Origin: Herbidospora cretacea
GTDB taxonomy: Bacteria; Actinomycetota; Actinomycetes; Streptosporangiales; Streptosporangiaceae
Length of the DNA stretch: 64,000 nucleotides
Reading direction: 5' to 3'
NCBI RefSeq assembly: GCF_001570605.1
Contig: NZ_BBXG01000003.1
Span: forward strand, 1-64,000
Shown here piece after piece: positions 1-8,903 of the stretch (within the stretch, counting starts at the first letter, position 1; the number at the start of each line of letters is the position of its first letter). A program made the translations under genes and the position numbers. The notes beneath the pieces were generated by a model. It was not told where the DNA came from. It made no database searches and saw nothing but the letters and a program-made list of their open reading frames with translations.

Positions 1-935
1 ACGATCTCTCCGCGCAGCTCGGGGAACACCCGGGAGACCTTGCCGAGCAGGTAGTCGCCGTAGGTGCCGGAGAAGGCCCGCAGGTCCTGCCCGTCCCACC
101 GCCGGAAGCCCTTGGCGGTGGGCGGCAGCGGCGGCAGCTCGCTGTCCCAGCCGGGGTCGAGGAAGAACGGGAACGACAGCCGGTCGCGCCCGCTGGAGTT
201 GAACACCCGGTGCGGCGTCGACCGGTAGTGCCCGCCGGTGAGCCGGTCGAGCATGTCCCCGATGTTGCACACGAACGTGCCCGGGATCGGCGGCGCGTCC
301 GTCCATCCCCGCGAGGTGCGCACCTGGAGCCCCTCGTTGGCGTCCTGGAGCAGCAGCGTCAGCAGCCCGTAGTCGGTGTGCTCGCCGACGCCCCACGAGT
401 CGTCGACGCCGGGCGGATAGTGGAAGATCCGGAACAGCACGGTCGGGTCGGCCGTCGAGCCCGCCGAGAAGTGGTCACGGGGCAGCCCGAGGCTGAGGGC
501 CACCCCGCCCAAGACGGCCTGCGCCGCCTCCTCGACCGCGTCGAGATAGCGCAGCACGACGCCGCGCATCTCCGGGATCTCCTCGGGGAACAGGTTCCGC
601 CCGTGCAGGGGCCGTCCGTCGGGCTCGCGCTCCGCGCCGAAGTAGACGCCCTCCTTGAGGTCGGGCCGGCCCGAGGTCAGCTCGCCGCCGACGGGGAAGA
701 ACCCGCGCCAGGCCCGGCCGCCGCGCGACATGGCGATCCTGAGCTTGGACTCCTCGGGCAGCGCGAAGAACCGCCGCGCGCAGTCGTCGAGCTCGGCCAC
801 CAACTCGGCCGGGACGCCGTGCCCGGTGACGTAGAAGAACCCGCTGTCCACACAGGCGGCCTCGATCTCGGCGGCGACCCGGTCGGCGGGGCCGCCGGAC
901 AGCAGTGGGCTCACGTCGATGACTGGAAGTGCCAT
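1..935 (-). CDS. Isopenicillin N synthase-like 2-oxoglutarate/Fe(II) oxygenase, 3' end outside window
   Basis: Cytosolic non-haem iron oxygenase of the isopenicillin N synthase/2OG-Fe(II) superfamily, which normally couples 2-oxoglutarate and O2 to oxidation of a small molecule. The protein begins [12 protein letters not shown], the usual N-terminal strand of the family, and carries an H-T-D-Y-G motif near residue 185 (two iron ligands), P-H-R-V near 241 (third ligand) and R-L-S near 249 (co-substrate carboxylate binding). About 311 residues are visible and the gene runs off the left edge without a stop, so only the extreme C-terminus should be missing. The ATG at 935 is chosen because the conserved N-terminal motif starts there. 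A 17-bp motif found twice more in the window lies just upstream (944-960). The substrate cannot be deduced. Family assignment is firm; gibberellin- or ethylene-type names would be over-interpretation. Confidence 0.9.
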   Translation of the reverse strand, partial: MALPVIDVSPLLSGGPADRVAAEIEAACVDSGFFYVTGHGVPAELVAELDDCARRFFALPEESKLRIAMSRGGRAWRGFFPVGGELTSGRPDLKEGVYFGAEREPDGRPLHGRNLFPEEIPEMRGVVLRYLDAVEEAAQAVLGGVALSLGLPRDHFSAGSTADPTVLFRIFHYPPGVDDSWGVGEHTDYGLLTLLLQDANEGLQVRTSRGWTDAPPIPGTFVCNIGDMLDRLTGGHYRSTPHRVFNSSGRDRLSFPFFLDPGWDSELPPLPPTAKGFRRWDGQDLRAFSGTYGDYLLGKVSRVFPELRGEI

Positions 936-943
936 AACCCCAT

Positions 944-960
944 TTTCTCCGTTACGGCTC
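944..960 (-). repeat. Copy 1 of a recurrent intergenic motif (GAGCCGTAACGGAGAAA)
   Basis: Read on the minus strand, this 17-mer is identical to positions 37517-37533 and shares its core GAGCCGTAACGGA with 12592-12604. Here it lies 9 bases upstream of the oxygenase start codon, so it could be a promoter or operator element. Function is unknown. Confidence 0.5.
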
Positions 961-1065
961 TGCCTGCCCCGCCCCCGCCCGCCCTCCCCGGGACCGTCCG
1001 CACCCGGCGCGCACCGGCCGCGCCAGCCTCCCGCCGCGACGGCGGAAGGCCTGGCCGCGGGTGGG

Positions 1066-1827
1066 TCAGTCGGTCTTGCCGCTCCGGCGTCCGGCGACCA
1101 GCGTGTCGCCCGGCTCTCCGCCCTTGACGACGGGTTCGCTCCGGCTCTCGGTGGTCGTGTCGCGGCGGGTCGGCTTGCGGGGGGCCGGCTTCGGCTTGGG
1201 ATGGGGCGCGGTCGACTCCTCCGGCTGGTTCGGGAAGGTGACCGGGCCCTTGTGCGGTTCCGTCTTCTCGGTCTCCGGCGCGGGCTTCGACTGGGCCGGC
1301 TTGGGCTGGGCGGGCTTCGGCTGGACCGGTTCGCCCCGGGCCGGTTCGCGCAGCGAGTTGATGACGTCGTCGGCCGCCAGGTCGGCCGCCATCTCGTCGG
1401 CCGCCTCGGCGTCGCGCCGCTTGATGATGACCATCTGGTCGACCGAAAGCCGCCCGGCGCCGTTCACCGACAGCAGCACCGACGCCGCGCCCAGGGCCAC
1501 CACGAGCTGCACACTGCCGCCCGTGAGGGGAAGGCCGGGGTCCCCGGCGGCGAGGATGAACACCGCGAGCGCCTCGGCGAACAGCAGCACGCCGACGACC
1601 TTCACGGCCGCTCCGGCGATGAGCAGGGCGCCGCCGAGCAGCTCGATGAGCATCGTGGCGGCCGCCCAGAACTCCGGGATCGGCGCGTCGAGCTGGAGGA
1701 ACTGGGTCTCGGTGGCGTCCAGGCCGGCCCGCAGCTTGGCCCAGCCGTTGGCGAAGAAGATCCCGCCGACGCCTATGCGGGCCGCGAGCGTGGCGAGGTC
1801 GTGGAAGGTTTTCTTCACGTGACTCAT
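1066..1827 (-). CDS. DoxX family membrane protein with Pro/Lys-rich tail
   Basis: Integral membrane protein of the DoxX family (253 aa). Residues about 8-130 carry the family pattern: an N-terminal helix with R-I-x-V-G-G-I-F-F-x-N-G-x-x-K and three further hydrophobic segments. The last ~110 residues are a low-complexity, probably disordered tail of repeated K-P-A-P/Q-P-K-P motifs with charged blocks, predicted to be cytoplasmic. In mycobacteria DoxX has been linked to a membrane oxidoreductase complex with SseA and SodA; no such partners are visible here, so function is open. The ATG at 1827 has no clear Shine-Dalgarno; a nested inverted repeat (1834-1873) lies directly upstream and may control it. 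The gene follows the MFS exporter on the same strand with 57 bp between, so co-transcription is possible. Confidence 0.85.
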   Translation of the reverse strand: MSHVKKTFHDLATLAARIGVGGIFFANGWAKLRAGLDATETQFLQLDAPIPEFWAAATMLIELLGGALLIAGAAVKVVGVLLFAEALAVFILAAGDPGLPLTGGSVQLVVALGAASVLLSVNGAGRLSVDQMVIIKRRDAEAADEMAADLAADDVINSLREPARGEPVQPKPAQPKPAQSKPAPETEKTEPHKGPVTFPNQPEESTAPHPKPKPAPRKPTRRDTTTESRSEPVVKGGEPGDTLVAGRRSGKTD

Positions 1828-1833
1828 TCTGAG

Positions 1834-1873
1834 GGGTTATGGGTTGGCTTTCGAGGCAATTGCCCCATAACCC
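1834..1873. promoter_or_regulatory. Nested inverted repeat between MFS gene and doxX-like gene
   Basis: Perfect 10-bp arms GGGTTATGGG (1834-1843) and CCCATAACCC (1864-1873) flank a 20-base loop that itself contains a perfect palindrome, GGCAATTGCC (1855-1864). It lies after the exporter stop and 7 bases before the DoxX start. It could be a terminator, though it lacks a T-run, or a repressor site. Confidence 0.45.
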
Positions 1874-1884
1874 ACGCTCCTATG

Positions 1885-3408
1885 TCAGACGGAGAGACGT
1901 TCCTTTTCGGCCCGCCGTTCGCGTGCGGGCACCAGCACTCCGACCAGGAGCGCGTTGGCCAGCAGCAACACCACACTCACCCCGACGGCGGCGTGCAGCC
2001 CGGACACGAACGCCCACCGGGCCGCTTCGGACAGGGCCGCTCCGGCCGTGCCGCCCAGCTCGTCGGCCACGTGGGCGGCCGCCGCGAGCGACCCCTCGGC
2101 CTTCGCGAGCAGGTCGGCGGGCACCCCGGCGACACCGGCGATCGCGGGGGCGTACACGAGGGTGGTGACCGTGCCCAAAACGGCGATGCCCAGGCCCGCG
2201 CCCAGCTCGTAGGCGGTCTCCTCGACGGCGGCGGCGCCGCCGGCCCGCTCCTGCGGCGCGGCCGACATGATGGCGTCGGAGGCGGCCAGCAGGGCGACCT
2301 CGATGCCGAAGCCGATCCCGGCGAAACAGAGCGTCAGCGCGACCGGGTGGTCCTCGACGCCCCAGCCCAGCGTGGGCAGCAGCGACAGCGCGGTCAGTGC
2401 GAGCCCGCCGCTCATGGTGGCCCGCAGCCCGATCCGGTGGAGCACGTGGGCCGCCGCGAGCCCGCCGCAGGTCGCCGCGACCATCAGCGGCAGCATCCGC
2501 AGCGCCGCGTGCAGCGGCGAGAGCCCGAGCACGAGCTGGAGGTACTGCGCCAGCACCAGCTCCAGCCCCACCAGCGCGAACACCGCGAACAGCACACACG
2601 CCACCCCGGTCGCGAACGCCCGGTCGGCGAACAGCCCGAGGTCGAGCAGCGGCGAGGACAGGGCGCGCTGCCGGGCGACGAACCACGCCAGCACCGCCAC
2701 CCCGCCGGCCAGGATCAGCACCGCCGCGCCCCGCCCGACCGTGTGGCCGTATCCGGCCTCCTTGAGCCCGAACGCGACGGCGAGCACACCCGCCACCGAC
2801 AGCAGCGCGCTCAGCCCGTCCCACGAATGGCCGTGCGACTCGGTCACGTCGGGGATCAGCCGGGCGGCCAGCGGCAGCGCGACGACCAGCGGCGGCACGT
2901 TGATCAGGAAGACCGCGCCCCACCAGAAGTGCTCCACGAGCACCCCTCCGAGCACCGGCCCGACCGCCGCGCCCCCGGCCGCCACCGCGCTCCAGACGCC
3001 CAGCGCGATCGCCCGCTCCCGCCGGTCGGTGAAGACCTGCCGGATGATCGAGAGCGTCGCGGGCATGATCATCGCCCCGCCGACGCCCAGGAACACCCGC
3101 GCCGCGATCAGCGCCTCGGGCGTGGCCGCGAACGCCGCGGCCAGAGACGCGATCCCGAACACGACGTAGCCGAGCAGCACCAGCCGGCGCCGCCCGTAGC
3201 GGTCGCCGAGCGTCCCGAAGGTGACCAGCAGCGGCGCGACCACGAGCGAGTAGACGTCGATGATCCACAGCAGTTGCACGCCCGTCGGTTCGAGGGCGGC
3301 GGTCAGCGCCGGGACGGCGATGTGGAGCACTGTCGCGTCGACGGCGATCAGGAGCAGGCTGAAGCACAGCAGCGCGAGGATCGCCCACCGGTCGGCCCTC
3401 GGGGACAT
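1885..3408 (-). CDS. MFS drug-export type transporter, DHA2 (14-TM) family
   Basis: Proton-coupled multidrug exporter of the EmrB/QacA (DHA2) group in the cytoplasmic membrane. The 507-residue product has the family's 14 hydrophobic segments, motif A (G-D-R-Y-G-R-R-R) in the loop after helix 2 and a motif C-like glycine-rich stretch (G-V-W-S-A-V-A-A-G-G-A-A-V-G-P) in helix 5, typical of antiporters. Helix 1 begins R-W-A-I-L-A-L-L. The ATG at 3408 is chosen because it puts the usual ~10 residues before helix 1; an in-frame GTG at 3441 would add 11 residues. The C-terminal 15 residues are charged and cytoplasmic. No local TetR or MarR repressor is adjacent. Substrate unknown. Confidence 0.92.
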   Translation of the reverse strand: MSPRADRWAILALLCFSLLLIAVDATVLHIAVPALTAALEPTGVQLLWIIDVYSLVVAPLLVTFGTLGDRYGRRRLVLLGYVVFGIASLAAAFAATPEALIAARVFLGVGGAMIMPATLSIIRQVFTDRRERAIALGVWSAVAAGGAAVGPVLGGVLVEHFWWGAVFLINVPPLVVALPLAARLIPDVTESHGHSWDGLSALLSVAGVLAVAFGLKEAGYGHTVGRGAAVLILAGGVAVLAWFVARQRALSSPLLDLGLFADRAFATGVACVLFAVFALVGLELVLAQYLQLVLGLSPLHAALRMLPLMVAATCGGLAAAHVLHRIGLRATMSGGLALTALSLLPTLGWGVEDHPVALTLCFAGIGFGIEVALLAASDAIMSAAPQERAGGAAAVEETAYELGAGLGIAVLGTVTTLVYAPAIAGVAGVPADLLAKAEGSLAAAAHVADELGGTAGAALSEAARWAFVSGLHAAVGVSVVLLLANALLVGVLVPARERRAEKERLSV

Positions 3409-3550
3409 GGGCCGCAGCCTAGGCGATCGATCGAAGATCACTCAGGCGGTTGCGAAGACTGGCCTCTCACCGGATATCGCCTCAAAGGTCCCGGCATCGC
3501 CGTCGTCACACGCCGCCGAGCACAACTGTGAGGGACTTCGGGCCTCGTCA

Positions 3551-3564
3551 TAGTGTGAGAGGCA
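3551..3564 (+). promoter_or_regulatory. Putative -10 element of a leaderless promoter for the esterase
   Basis: TAGTGT (3551-3556) matches the TANNNT form of actinobacterial -10 boxes and lies 7 bases before the ATG at 3564, the spacing expected for a leaderless transcript. No convincing -35 is visible. Inference only. Confidence 0.35.
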
Positions 3565-4595
3565 TGCTGCCCTGGAACGCGGAAATGTCCGGACGCGTCG
3601 ACGAGGTGACCGTGGTCAGCGACGTCCTGCGCGACAACCCTCTCGGCGACCCCCATGAGCGCCCGCTGTGGGTCTACCTCCCGCCCGGCTACGACGACGG
3701 CGCCGCCGCCTACCCGACGATCTATGTCATCCAGGGCTATTCGGGCCAGGTCGTCATGTGGGGGAACCGCCGTCCGTGGCGGCGCACCTACCCCGAGCTG
3801 CTCGACCGCCTCTTCGCCGACGGCGAGGCCCCGCCCGCGATCGTCGTCTTCGCCGACGCCTGGACCCGCCTCGGCGGCAGCCAGTTCGTCGACTCCCACG
3901 GGCACGGCGCCTACCACTCCTACCTCTGCGACGAGGTCGTCCCGTTCGTCGACGAGCACTACCGCACGCTCCCCGCCCCCGAGCACCGCGCGATCACCGG
4001 CAAGTCCAGCGGCGGCTACGGCGCCATGATCACCCCGATGCTCCGCCCCGGCCTGTTCGGCGCGCTGGCCACCCACGCGGGCGACGCCCTGTTCGAGGTG
4101 CTCTATCCCCGCGAGTTCGTCGCCGCCGCCCGCGTCCTGCGCGAGGAGTACGACGGCTCCTGGCCGAGGTTCCTCGACCGCTTCCACGCCACCGGCGGCC
4201 GCTGCCCCGGCTCCGACCTCATCCTCCTGTACGGCAACGCCGCCTCCTACTCCGCCAACCCCGACGGCTCGGTTGACATGCCGTTCGATTCCGTCGGCAG
4301 ATTGGTTCCGGACGTGTGGTCGAGGTGGCTGGAATATGACCCCGTCGTCATGGCCCGCGGCCGGGCCGAGGCGCTCCGGGACCTGCACAGCATCTGGATC
4401 GACGCCGGGAGGAGCGACGAACACTACCTGGACATGGGCGCCGTGGCCTTCCGCGACGAGGTGGAGCGGGCCGGGGTGCCCGCTGAGAACGTGTTCTTCG
4501 AACTGTTCGAGGGCACCCATTCCGACCTTGAACACCGCTACGTGATGGCCGTCAAGTGGCTGTCGCCGCGCTTGACTCCGGGGCGACCTCTCTAG
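3564..4595 (+). CDS. Alpha/beta-hydrolase, esterase D/enterochelin esterase-like
   Basis: Predicted cytosolic esterase (343 aa) of the putative-esterase family that includes esterase D, Fes-like and mycolyltransferase-like hydrolases. The nucleophile elbow is G-K-S-S-G-G-Y-G with Ser148 as probable nucleophile. An early segment, L-W-V-Y-L-P-P-G-Y, is the usual entry strand of the family, and a late E-G-T-H-S-D carries the probable catalytic His. There is no signal peptide, which argues against a secreted lipase. The ATG at 3564 is preferred: a TANNNT box 7 bases upstream suits leaderless initiation, and GAGAGG is too close to serve as a normal ribosome site. The frame is open upstream, but that sequence is Arg-rich and unlike the family. 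The gene diverges from the MFS exporter. Substrate unknown. Confidence 0.85.
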   Translation: MLPWNAEMSGRVDEVTVVSDVLRDNPLGDPHERPLWVYLPPGYDDGAAAYPTIYVIQGYSGQVVMWGNRRPWRRTYPELLDRLFADGEAPPAIVVFADAWTRLGGSQFVDSHGHGAYHSYLCDEVVPFVDEHYRTLPAPEHRAITGKSSGGYGAMITPMLRPGLFGALATHAGDALFEVLYPREFVAAARVLREEYDGSWPRFLDRFHATGGRCPGSDLILLYGNAASYSANPDGSVDMPFDSVGRLVPDVWSRWLEYDPVVMARGRAEALRDLHSIWIDAGRSDEHYLDMGAVAFRDEVERAGVPAENVFFELFEGTHSDLEHRYVMAVKWLSPRLTPGRPL

Positions 4596-4655
4596 AGAGA
4601 TAGAGGTGTATTCCAGGGCCTAGCCACGCCGGTCCGGCCACCAGATCATTCGGGG

Positions 4656-6443
4656 GTGGGGAGCGATGCCCAGGATCACGCGCCCGAGGTGCCGCTCCCG
4701 AGCGACCGCGCCGATCCGCGGGCCTGGTGCGGGGTCGCGGCGGCACGACTGCGCCGCGACCGGCCCGAGGAGGCGCTGGAGGCCGCTCGTCAGGCGGTCG
4801 ACCGTGATCCGCACGGCGAGTGGGGGCATCGCCTGGCGAGCCTCTCCCTGGAACGTCTCGGCCGCGACTCCGAGGCGGTCGCGTCGGCCCAGGAGGCCGT
4901 CCGGCTCGCGCCGGGCTCCTGGGCCGCGCGGCTCCGGCTGGCCGGGGCGCTGCGCCGCCACCCGGCCCGCTGGCGGGAGGCCGTGGAGGAGGTCCGGCTG
5001 GCCGTCCGCTACGCCCCCGAGCAGGCCGGACCGCACGCCCTGGCCGGAGACCTGGCGCTGATCCGGGGCGACCACGAGTCGGCCGCCGCCGGTTACCGCG
5101 CCGCCCTGAGGCGAGATCCGGCCCAGCCCGGGGCCCGCGTCAACCTGGGCCTGACCCACCTGCGGTGGGACCGCCACCGCGACCACCACGACCCGGCCTG
5201 GGAGGCCGACCCGCGCGAGACCGGCCGGGCCCGCCGCGCGCTGGAGGTCTGGTCGCGGCGGATCCGGCTGCTGCTGGCGGTCGCGCTGGTGGCCGTGTCG
5301 GTCGCCGGGCTCGGCTTCGCCCTTCACGACGAGGCCAGGATCGCCGGGTACGCCGTCCTCGGCGCGGTCGCGCTGATCACCGTCCGGCAGGCCGCGAAGG
5401 TCACCGTGTGGCCGCTGGTCCCGGCCATGCTCGGGCGCGACCTGTGGCTGAGCGTCTCGGTGACCGTGGCGGTGATGACGATCGCCGCCTATGTCATCGG
5501 GGTGGCCGGGATGCCCGCGCTGGAGATCCACCTGGCAGGGTCGTTCCTGGCCCCGGCCGCCGGGGGAGAGTGGGCGGGGGCGCTCGGGTTCGTGCTGTTC
5601 AACGCGCCCGCCGTGCTCGTTTTGCGGCTGCTGGTGGAGGCGTGGCGGGGGCGGCCGGTGAAGGCGCTCGCGCAGTTCGCCCGGGTGCCGGGCGACGCCG
5701 TCGCCTGGCGGGACACCGACGTGACGCTGTGGGTGATCGCCGGGCGCGCGTGGTGGGTGACCCTCGCGTCCGGGCTCACGCCCGGTCTCCTGGCCTGGCC
5801 CCACTTGGGGATCGCCGTGCTGGCGGTGCCGATCGGGCTGGTCCTGGCCGGGCGGCGCACCCGGCCGGGGCGGGTGCTGCGGCGCGACCGGTGGCTGGCC
5901 GCCGCCTTCACGCTGCTGGTGGCCGCCGCCGTCTGCTTCGCCGCCGCCGGGTTCAGCCCCGGTCTGACCCGGGCGTGGCAGGGCGGCTGGGCCGCCCTCG
6001 GCGGGGTGGCCGTCGCCTTCGCGGTCAGGGGCGCGCTGGCCTGGTGGCGCGGCGCACCCGGGCCGACCCGGTCCTCCCTGGTGCCGCGCGACCACCCGCC
6101 CGCCGACCTCGGCCCGTCGTCGGGCCTCAGCGACGAGGTGCGGCACGCCGCCACGTTCTCCCGGAGCGTCGTGCTCTCCTACGCCGGCCCGGCGGGCCCC
6201 CGCTCGGTCGCGGTCAGCGCGGTGACGTCGGTCAGCCCGTCGGGCGAGATGCGGGTCATCGCCGGCGACGAGGCGTGGGAGGCCGTCGAGCGCGATCCGC
6301 GCGTGTCGGTGTTCGTCGGCGACCCCCGGTTCTGGGCCGAGGTGCGCGGCGTCGCCATCGCCGACAACGACGTTCTGAGGATCACCCCGCGTGAGGTTCT
6401 GGTCCGGGAATATCCCGGCCGCCACCAGGCTCGCACGCGCTAG
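4656..6443 (+). CDS. TPR / polytopic membrane / split-barrel flavin-type fusion protein
   Basis: Unusual three-part protein (595 aa). Residues about 20-170 form four or five TPR-like helical repeats (A-x-R-L-x-x-x-x-x-x-E-A-L-E-A-A spacing). Residues about 200-480 contain eight or nine hydrophobic segments. Residues about 490-590 resemble the pyridoxamine 5'-phosphate oxidase/FMN split-barrel fold (S-V-V-L-S-Y-x-G, then V-A-V-S-A-V and V-F-V-G-D-P-R-F-W-A-E-V-R-G-V-A). TPRs suggest protein docking; the split barrel suggests binding of FMN, F420 or haem; both are family inferences. It starts at GTG 4656. The tandem AAA+ gene follows 55 bp downstream, but a good -10 box in that gap suggests the latter also has its own promoter. 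Confidence 0.75.
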   Translation: MGSDAQDHAPEVPLPSDRADPRAWCGVAAARLRRDRPEEALEAARQAVDRDPHGEWGHRLASLSLERLGRDSEAVASAQEAVRLAPGSWAARLRLAGALRRHPARWREAVEEVRLAVRYAPEQAGPHALAGDLALIRGDHESAAAGYRAALRRDPAQPGARVNLGLTHLRWDRHRDHHDPAWEADPRETGRARRALEVWSRRIRLLLAVALVAVSVAGLGFALHDEARIAGYAVLGAVALITVRQAAKVTVWPLVPAMLGRDLWLSVSVTVAVMTIAAYVIGVAGMPALEIHLAGSFLAPAAGGEWAGALGFVLFNAPAVLVLRLLVEAWRGRPVKALAQFARVPGDAVAWRDTDVTLWVIAGRAWWVTLASGLTPGLLAWPHLGIAVLAVPIGLVLAGRRTRPGRVLRRDRWLAAAFTLLVAAAVCFAAAGFSPGLTRAWQGGWAALGGVAVAFAVRGALAWWRGAPGPTRSSLVPRDHPPADLGPSSGLSDEVRHAATFSRSVVLSYAGPAGPRSVAVSAVTSVSPSGEMRVIAGDEAWEAVERDPRVSVFVGDPRFWAEVRGVAIADNDVLRITPREVLVREYPGRHQARTR

Positions 6444-6470
6444 GTCCACCCATTCGCCTTTCCCGTGCGG

Positions 6471-6476
6471 TATAAC
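6471..6476 (+). promoter_or_regulatory. Putative -10 box (TATAAC) upstream of tandem AAA+ gene
   Basis: TATAAC differs from consensus TATAAT at one position and is 22 bases before the ATG at 6499, leaving room for a short leader with GGGAGG (6488-6493). No good -35 at 17-18 bases. Confidence 0.4.
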
Positions 6477-6498
6477 CGGTGCGGACCGGGGAGGCAGG

Positions 6499-8844
6499 AT
6501 GCGGGAGGACGGCCGAGCCCGCCCCACGGGGCGAGTGGCTGCGAGAAACGCTTTCGAACAGGTGCGACAGCGCTATTTCGCCCTTCCCGCGGTCGCGCGG
6601 AGAGTCATTTTCGGCGTGTTACTGGTCGCCTCGATAGCGCTGGGCGCGGGGTTCGGCTGGGATCTGCTGAATACCTTTTTCGTATCGCTGACAGTCCTGG
6701 CATTCACGGTTCTGGCGCTGCATTTCCCCCGGGCCGCGGCGACGATGATCGTGGTGGCCGTGTGGACGCCGGTCTCGACGTTCACCCTCCAGATGGCCAA
6801 CAGCCAGTCCGTCGGGACCTTGCTGCTCATCCCCATGTGGCTGCTGGGCTTCATCGTGGCGGCCGTCGCCCATCTCATCCGCTGGGTCCCGCCCTGGCTG
6901 ACCACCGCCCTGGCCCTCACCGCGGCGGCCGTGGCGGGGATGCTGCTGCGGCTCGCCGGTGACCCGGCCGCGCTCTACGGCGCCTACGCCGCCGCCGCCG
7001 TCGTGCTGATCTGGCGGTTCGTGCTGGCCCGGCAGGCCAAGGCCCGGCAGGCCCCGCCCGAGGTGCCGGCCCAGCAGCGGGTGCGGGCGGGCGGTCCGCC
7101 GCCCCATCCCCACGTCCAGGGAGAGCAGAACCGTCCTCCGCAGATCACCGTCGAGCAGGCCCTGGCCCAGCTCGAAGGCATGATCGGCCTCGAACCCGTC
7201 AAGGAGCAGGTGCGCTCGATAGCGGCCTCCATCGAGGCGGCCCGGCTCCGCCGCGAGGCCGGCCTGACCTCCGACGCGCCGATGCGCCACTTCGTCTTCG
7301 TCGGCCCGCCCGGCACCGGCAAGACCAGCGTGGCCCGCAGCCTCGCCTCGATCTTCTACGCCTTCGGCCTGCTGGAGACCCCCTACGTCGTCGAGGCCCA
7401 GCGCGCCGACCTGGTCGGCGAGTTCCTCGGCGCGACCGCCATCAAGACCAACGAGCTCATCGACCGCGCCCTCGGCGGGGTGCTGTTCATCGACGAGGCC
7501 TACGCGCTCATCAACTCCGGCGACGGCCAGACCGACCGGTTCGGCCACGAGGCCGTGCAGACCCTCCTGAAGAGGGCGGAGGACGACCGCGAACGCCTGA
7601 TCATCATCCTCGCCGGATACGAGAAGGAGATGGGCGCCTTCCTGGCCTCCAACCCGGGCCTGTCCAGCCGGTTCTCCACCCGGGTCCGCTTCCCCAGCTA
7701 CCAGCCCGCCGAGCTGCTGGAGATCACCGAGGCGCTCCAGGCCAAGCGCGGCGACCGGCTCGACCCGGCCGCCCGGCCGGTGCTGCTGGGCCTGTTCGAC
7801 GACGTCCACCGGCGCGGCCTGGTCGACGAACTGGGCAACGCCCGCTTCGCGCGCAGCGTCGTGGAGGCCGCCGCGCAGGCGCGGGACGTGCGGGTGATCA
7901 GCGTCGGGGGAGCGCCCCGGGGCGAAGACCTGGTGACGACGACGGCGTCCGACGTCTCCAAGGCGTTCAGCGAGATCACCGCGCGGTTCCGCGGCTACCA
8001 GGCGACCCCGACGCTGGCCGACGCGCTGGCCGACCTCGACAGGATGGCCGGGCTCGAACCGGTGAAACGGCAGGTCAAGGCCATCACCGCGCAACTGCGG
8101 GTGGCCCGGATGCGCGAGGAGCAGGGGCTCCCGGTCCAGTCGGGGACCCGCCACTTCGTGTTCGTCGGGCCGCCCGGCACCGGCAAGACGAGCGTGGCCC
8201 GGATCCTCGGGCGGATCTTCTCCGCGCTGGGGTTGCTGGCCCGGCCCGACGTGGTCGAGGCGTCCCGGCCCGATCTCGTGGGGCAGCACCTCGGCGCGAC
8301 CGCGATCAAGACCAACGAGCTGGTCGACCGGGCCCTCGGCGGGGTGCTGTTCATCGACGAGGCCTACGGCCTGATCAACTCGGGCTACTCGGGCGGCGAC
8401 GCGTTCGGGGCGGAAGCCGTACAGACACTCTTGAAGAGGGCCGAGGACGACCGCGACCGGCTCGTCATCATCCTGGCGGGCTACGAGCGGGAGATGGACA
8501 CCCTGCTGGCCACCAACCCCGGCCTGGCCAGCCGGTTCAACAGCCGGGTGGTGTTCCCGAGCTACTCTCCCGGCGAGCTCGCCGAGATCGCCGAGACCCA
8601 CGCCGCCGACGCCGGAGACCGGTTCGACGCCGCCGCCCGGCGTGACCTGGGCGACGTGTTCGGCTACGTCTGCCAGGAGCGCCTCATCGACGGCCTCGGC
8701 AACGGCCGCTTCGCCCGCTCCCTCTACGAGCGGGCCGCCATGCGGCGCGACGTGCGGCTGGCCGCGCTGGGCAGCGCGAGCGCGACCGAGCTCACCACCA
8801 TCACCAGCGAAGACGTGCAGTCGGCGGTGGACGAACTGTCCTGA
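6499..8844 (+). CDS. Membrane-anchored tandem AAA+ ATPase, CbxX/CfxQ (EccA-like) family
   Basis: Large AAA+ protein (781 aa). Residues about 25-180 hold five hydrophobic segments, so the protein is probably membrane-anchored with cytoplasmic ATPase modules. Two CbxX/CfxQ-type AAA+ domains follow. The first has Walker A G-P-P-G-T-G-K-T at about residue 269 and Walker B V-L-F-I-D-E-A-Y near 327; the second has Walker A near 557 and Walker B near 615. Both share the E-G/R-M-x-G-L-E-P-V-K entry helix and S-R-F sensor, so they look like an internal duplication. Relatives include the Rubisco activase CbbX and the EccA ATPases of type VII secretion; no Rubisco or ESX genes are nearby. ATG 6499 has GGGAGG 5 bases upstream. 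A role as unfoldase or assembly motor at the membrane is inferred. Confidence 0.85.
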   Translation: MREDGRARPTGRVAARNAFEQVRQRYFALPAVARRVIFGVLLVASIALGAGFGWDLLNTFFVSLTVLAFTVLALHFPRAAATMIVVAVWTPVSTFTLQMANSQSVGTLLLIPMWLLGFIVAAVAHLIRWVPPWLTTALALTAAAVAGMLLRLAGDPAALYGAYAAAAVVLIWRFVLARQAKARQAPPEVPAQQRVRAGGPPPHPHVQGEQNRPPQITVEQALAQLEGMIGLEPVKEQVRSIAASIEAARLRREAGLTSDAPMRHFVFVGPPGTGKTSVARSLASIFYAFGLLETPYVVEAQRADLVGEFLGATAIKTNELIDRALGGVLFIDEAYALINSGDGQTDRFGHEAVQTLLKRAEDDRERLIIILAGYEKEMGAFLASNPGLSSRFSTRVRFPSYQPAELLEITEALQAKRGDRLDPAARPVLLGLFDDVHRRGLVDELGNARFARSVVEAAAQARDVRVISVGGAPRGEDLVTTTASDVSKAFSEITARFRGYQATPTLADALADLDRMAGLEPVKRQVKAITAQLRVARMREEQGLPVQSGTRHFVFVGPPGTGKTSVARILGRIFSALGLLARPDVVEASRPDLVGQHLGATAIKTNELVDRALGGVLFIDEAYGLINSGYSGGDAFGAEAVQTLLKRAEDDRDRLVIILAGYEREMDTLLATNPGLASRFNSRVVFPSYSPGELAEIAETHAADAGDRFDAAARRDLGDVFGYVCQERLIDGLGNGRFARSLYERAAMRRDVRLAALGSASATELTTITSEDVQSAVDELS

Positions 8845-8903
8845 CCGACACCTGGCAGTGGTTTTGCGGGTCCATCGGTGGCGTGATCGCATGATGGTGG
8901 ACC

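Noticed and set aside
919-3531. Very long plus-strand open frame opposite the DoxX and MFS genes
   Set aside because: Composition is Arg/Gly/Gln-rich with no domain, as expected of the antisense frame of GC-rich genes; the minus strand holds clear families.
4588-4599. CTCTCTAGAGAG palindrome at the esterase stop
   Set aside because: Twelve-base palindrome overlapping the stop codon and no T-run; function not supportable.
4620-6527. Long minus-strand open frame opposite the TPR/split-barrel gene
   Set aside because: Low-complexity Pro/Gly/Arg/His sequence without motifs; an antisense shadow.
6619-8892. Long minus-strand open frame opposite the AAA+ gene
   Set aside because: No recognisable domain and mirrored repeats of the two Walker regions show it is antisense to the ATPase duplication.
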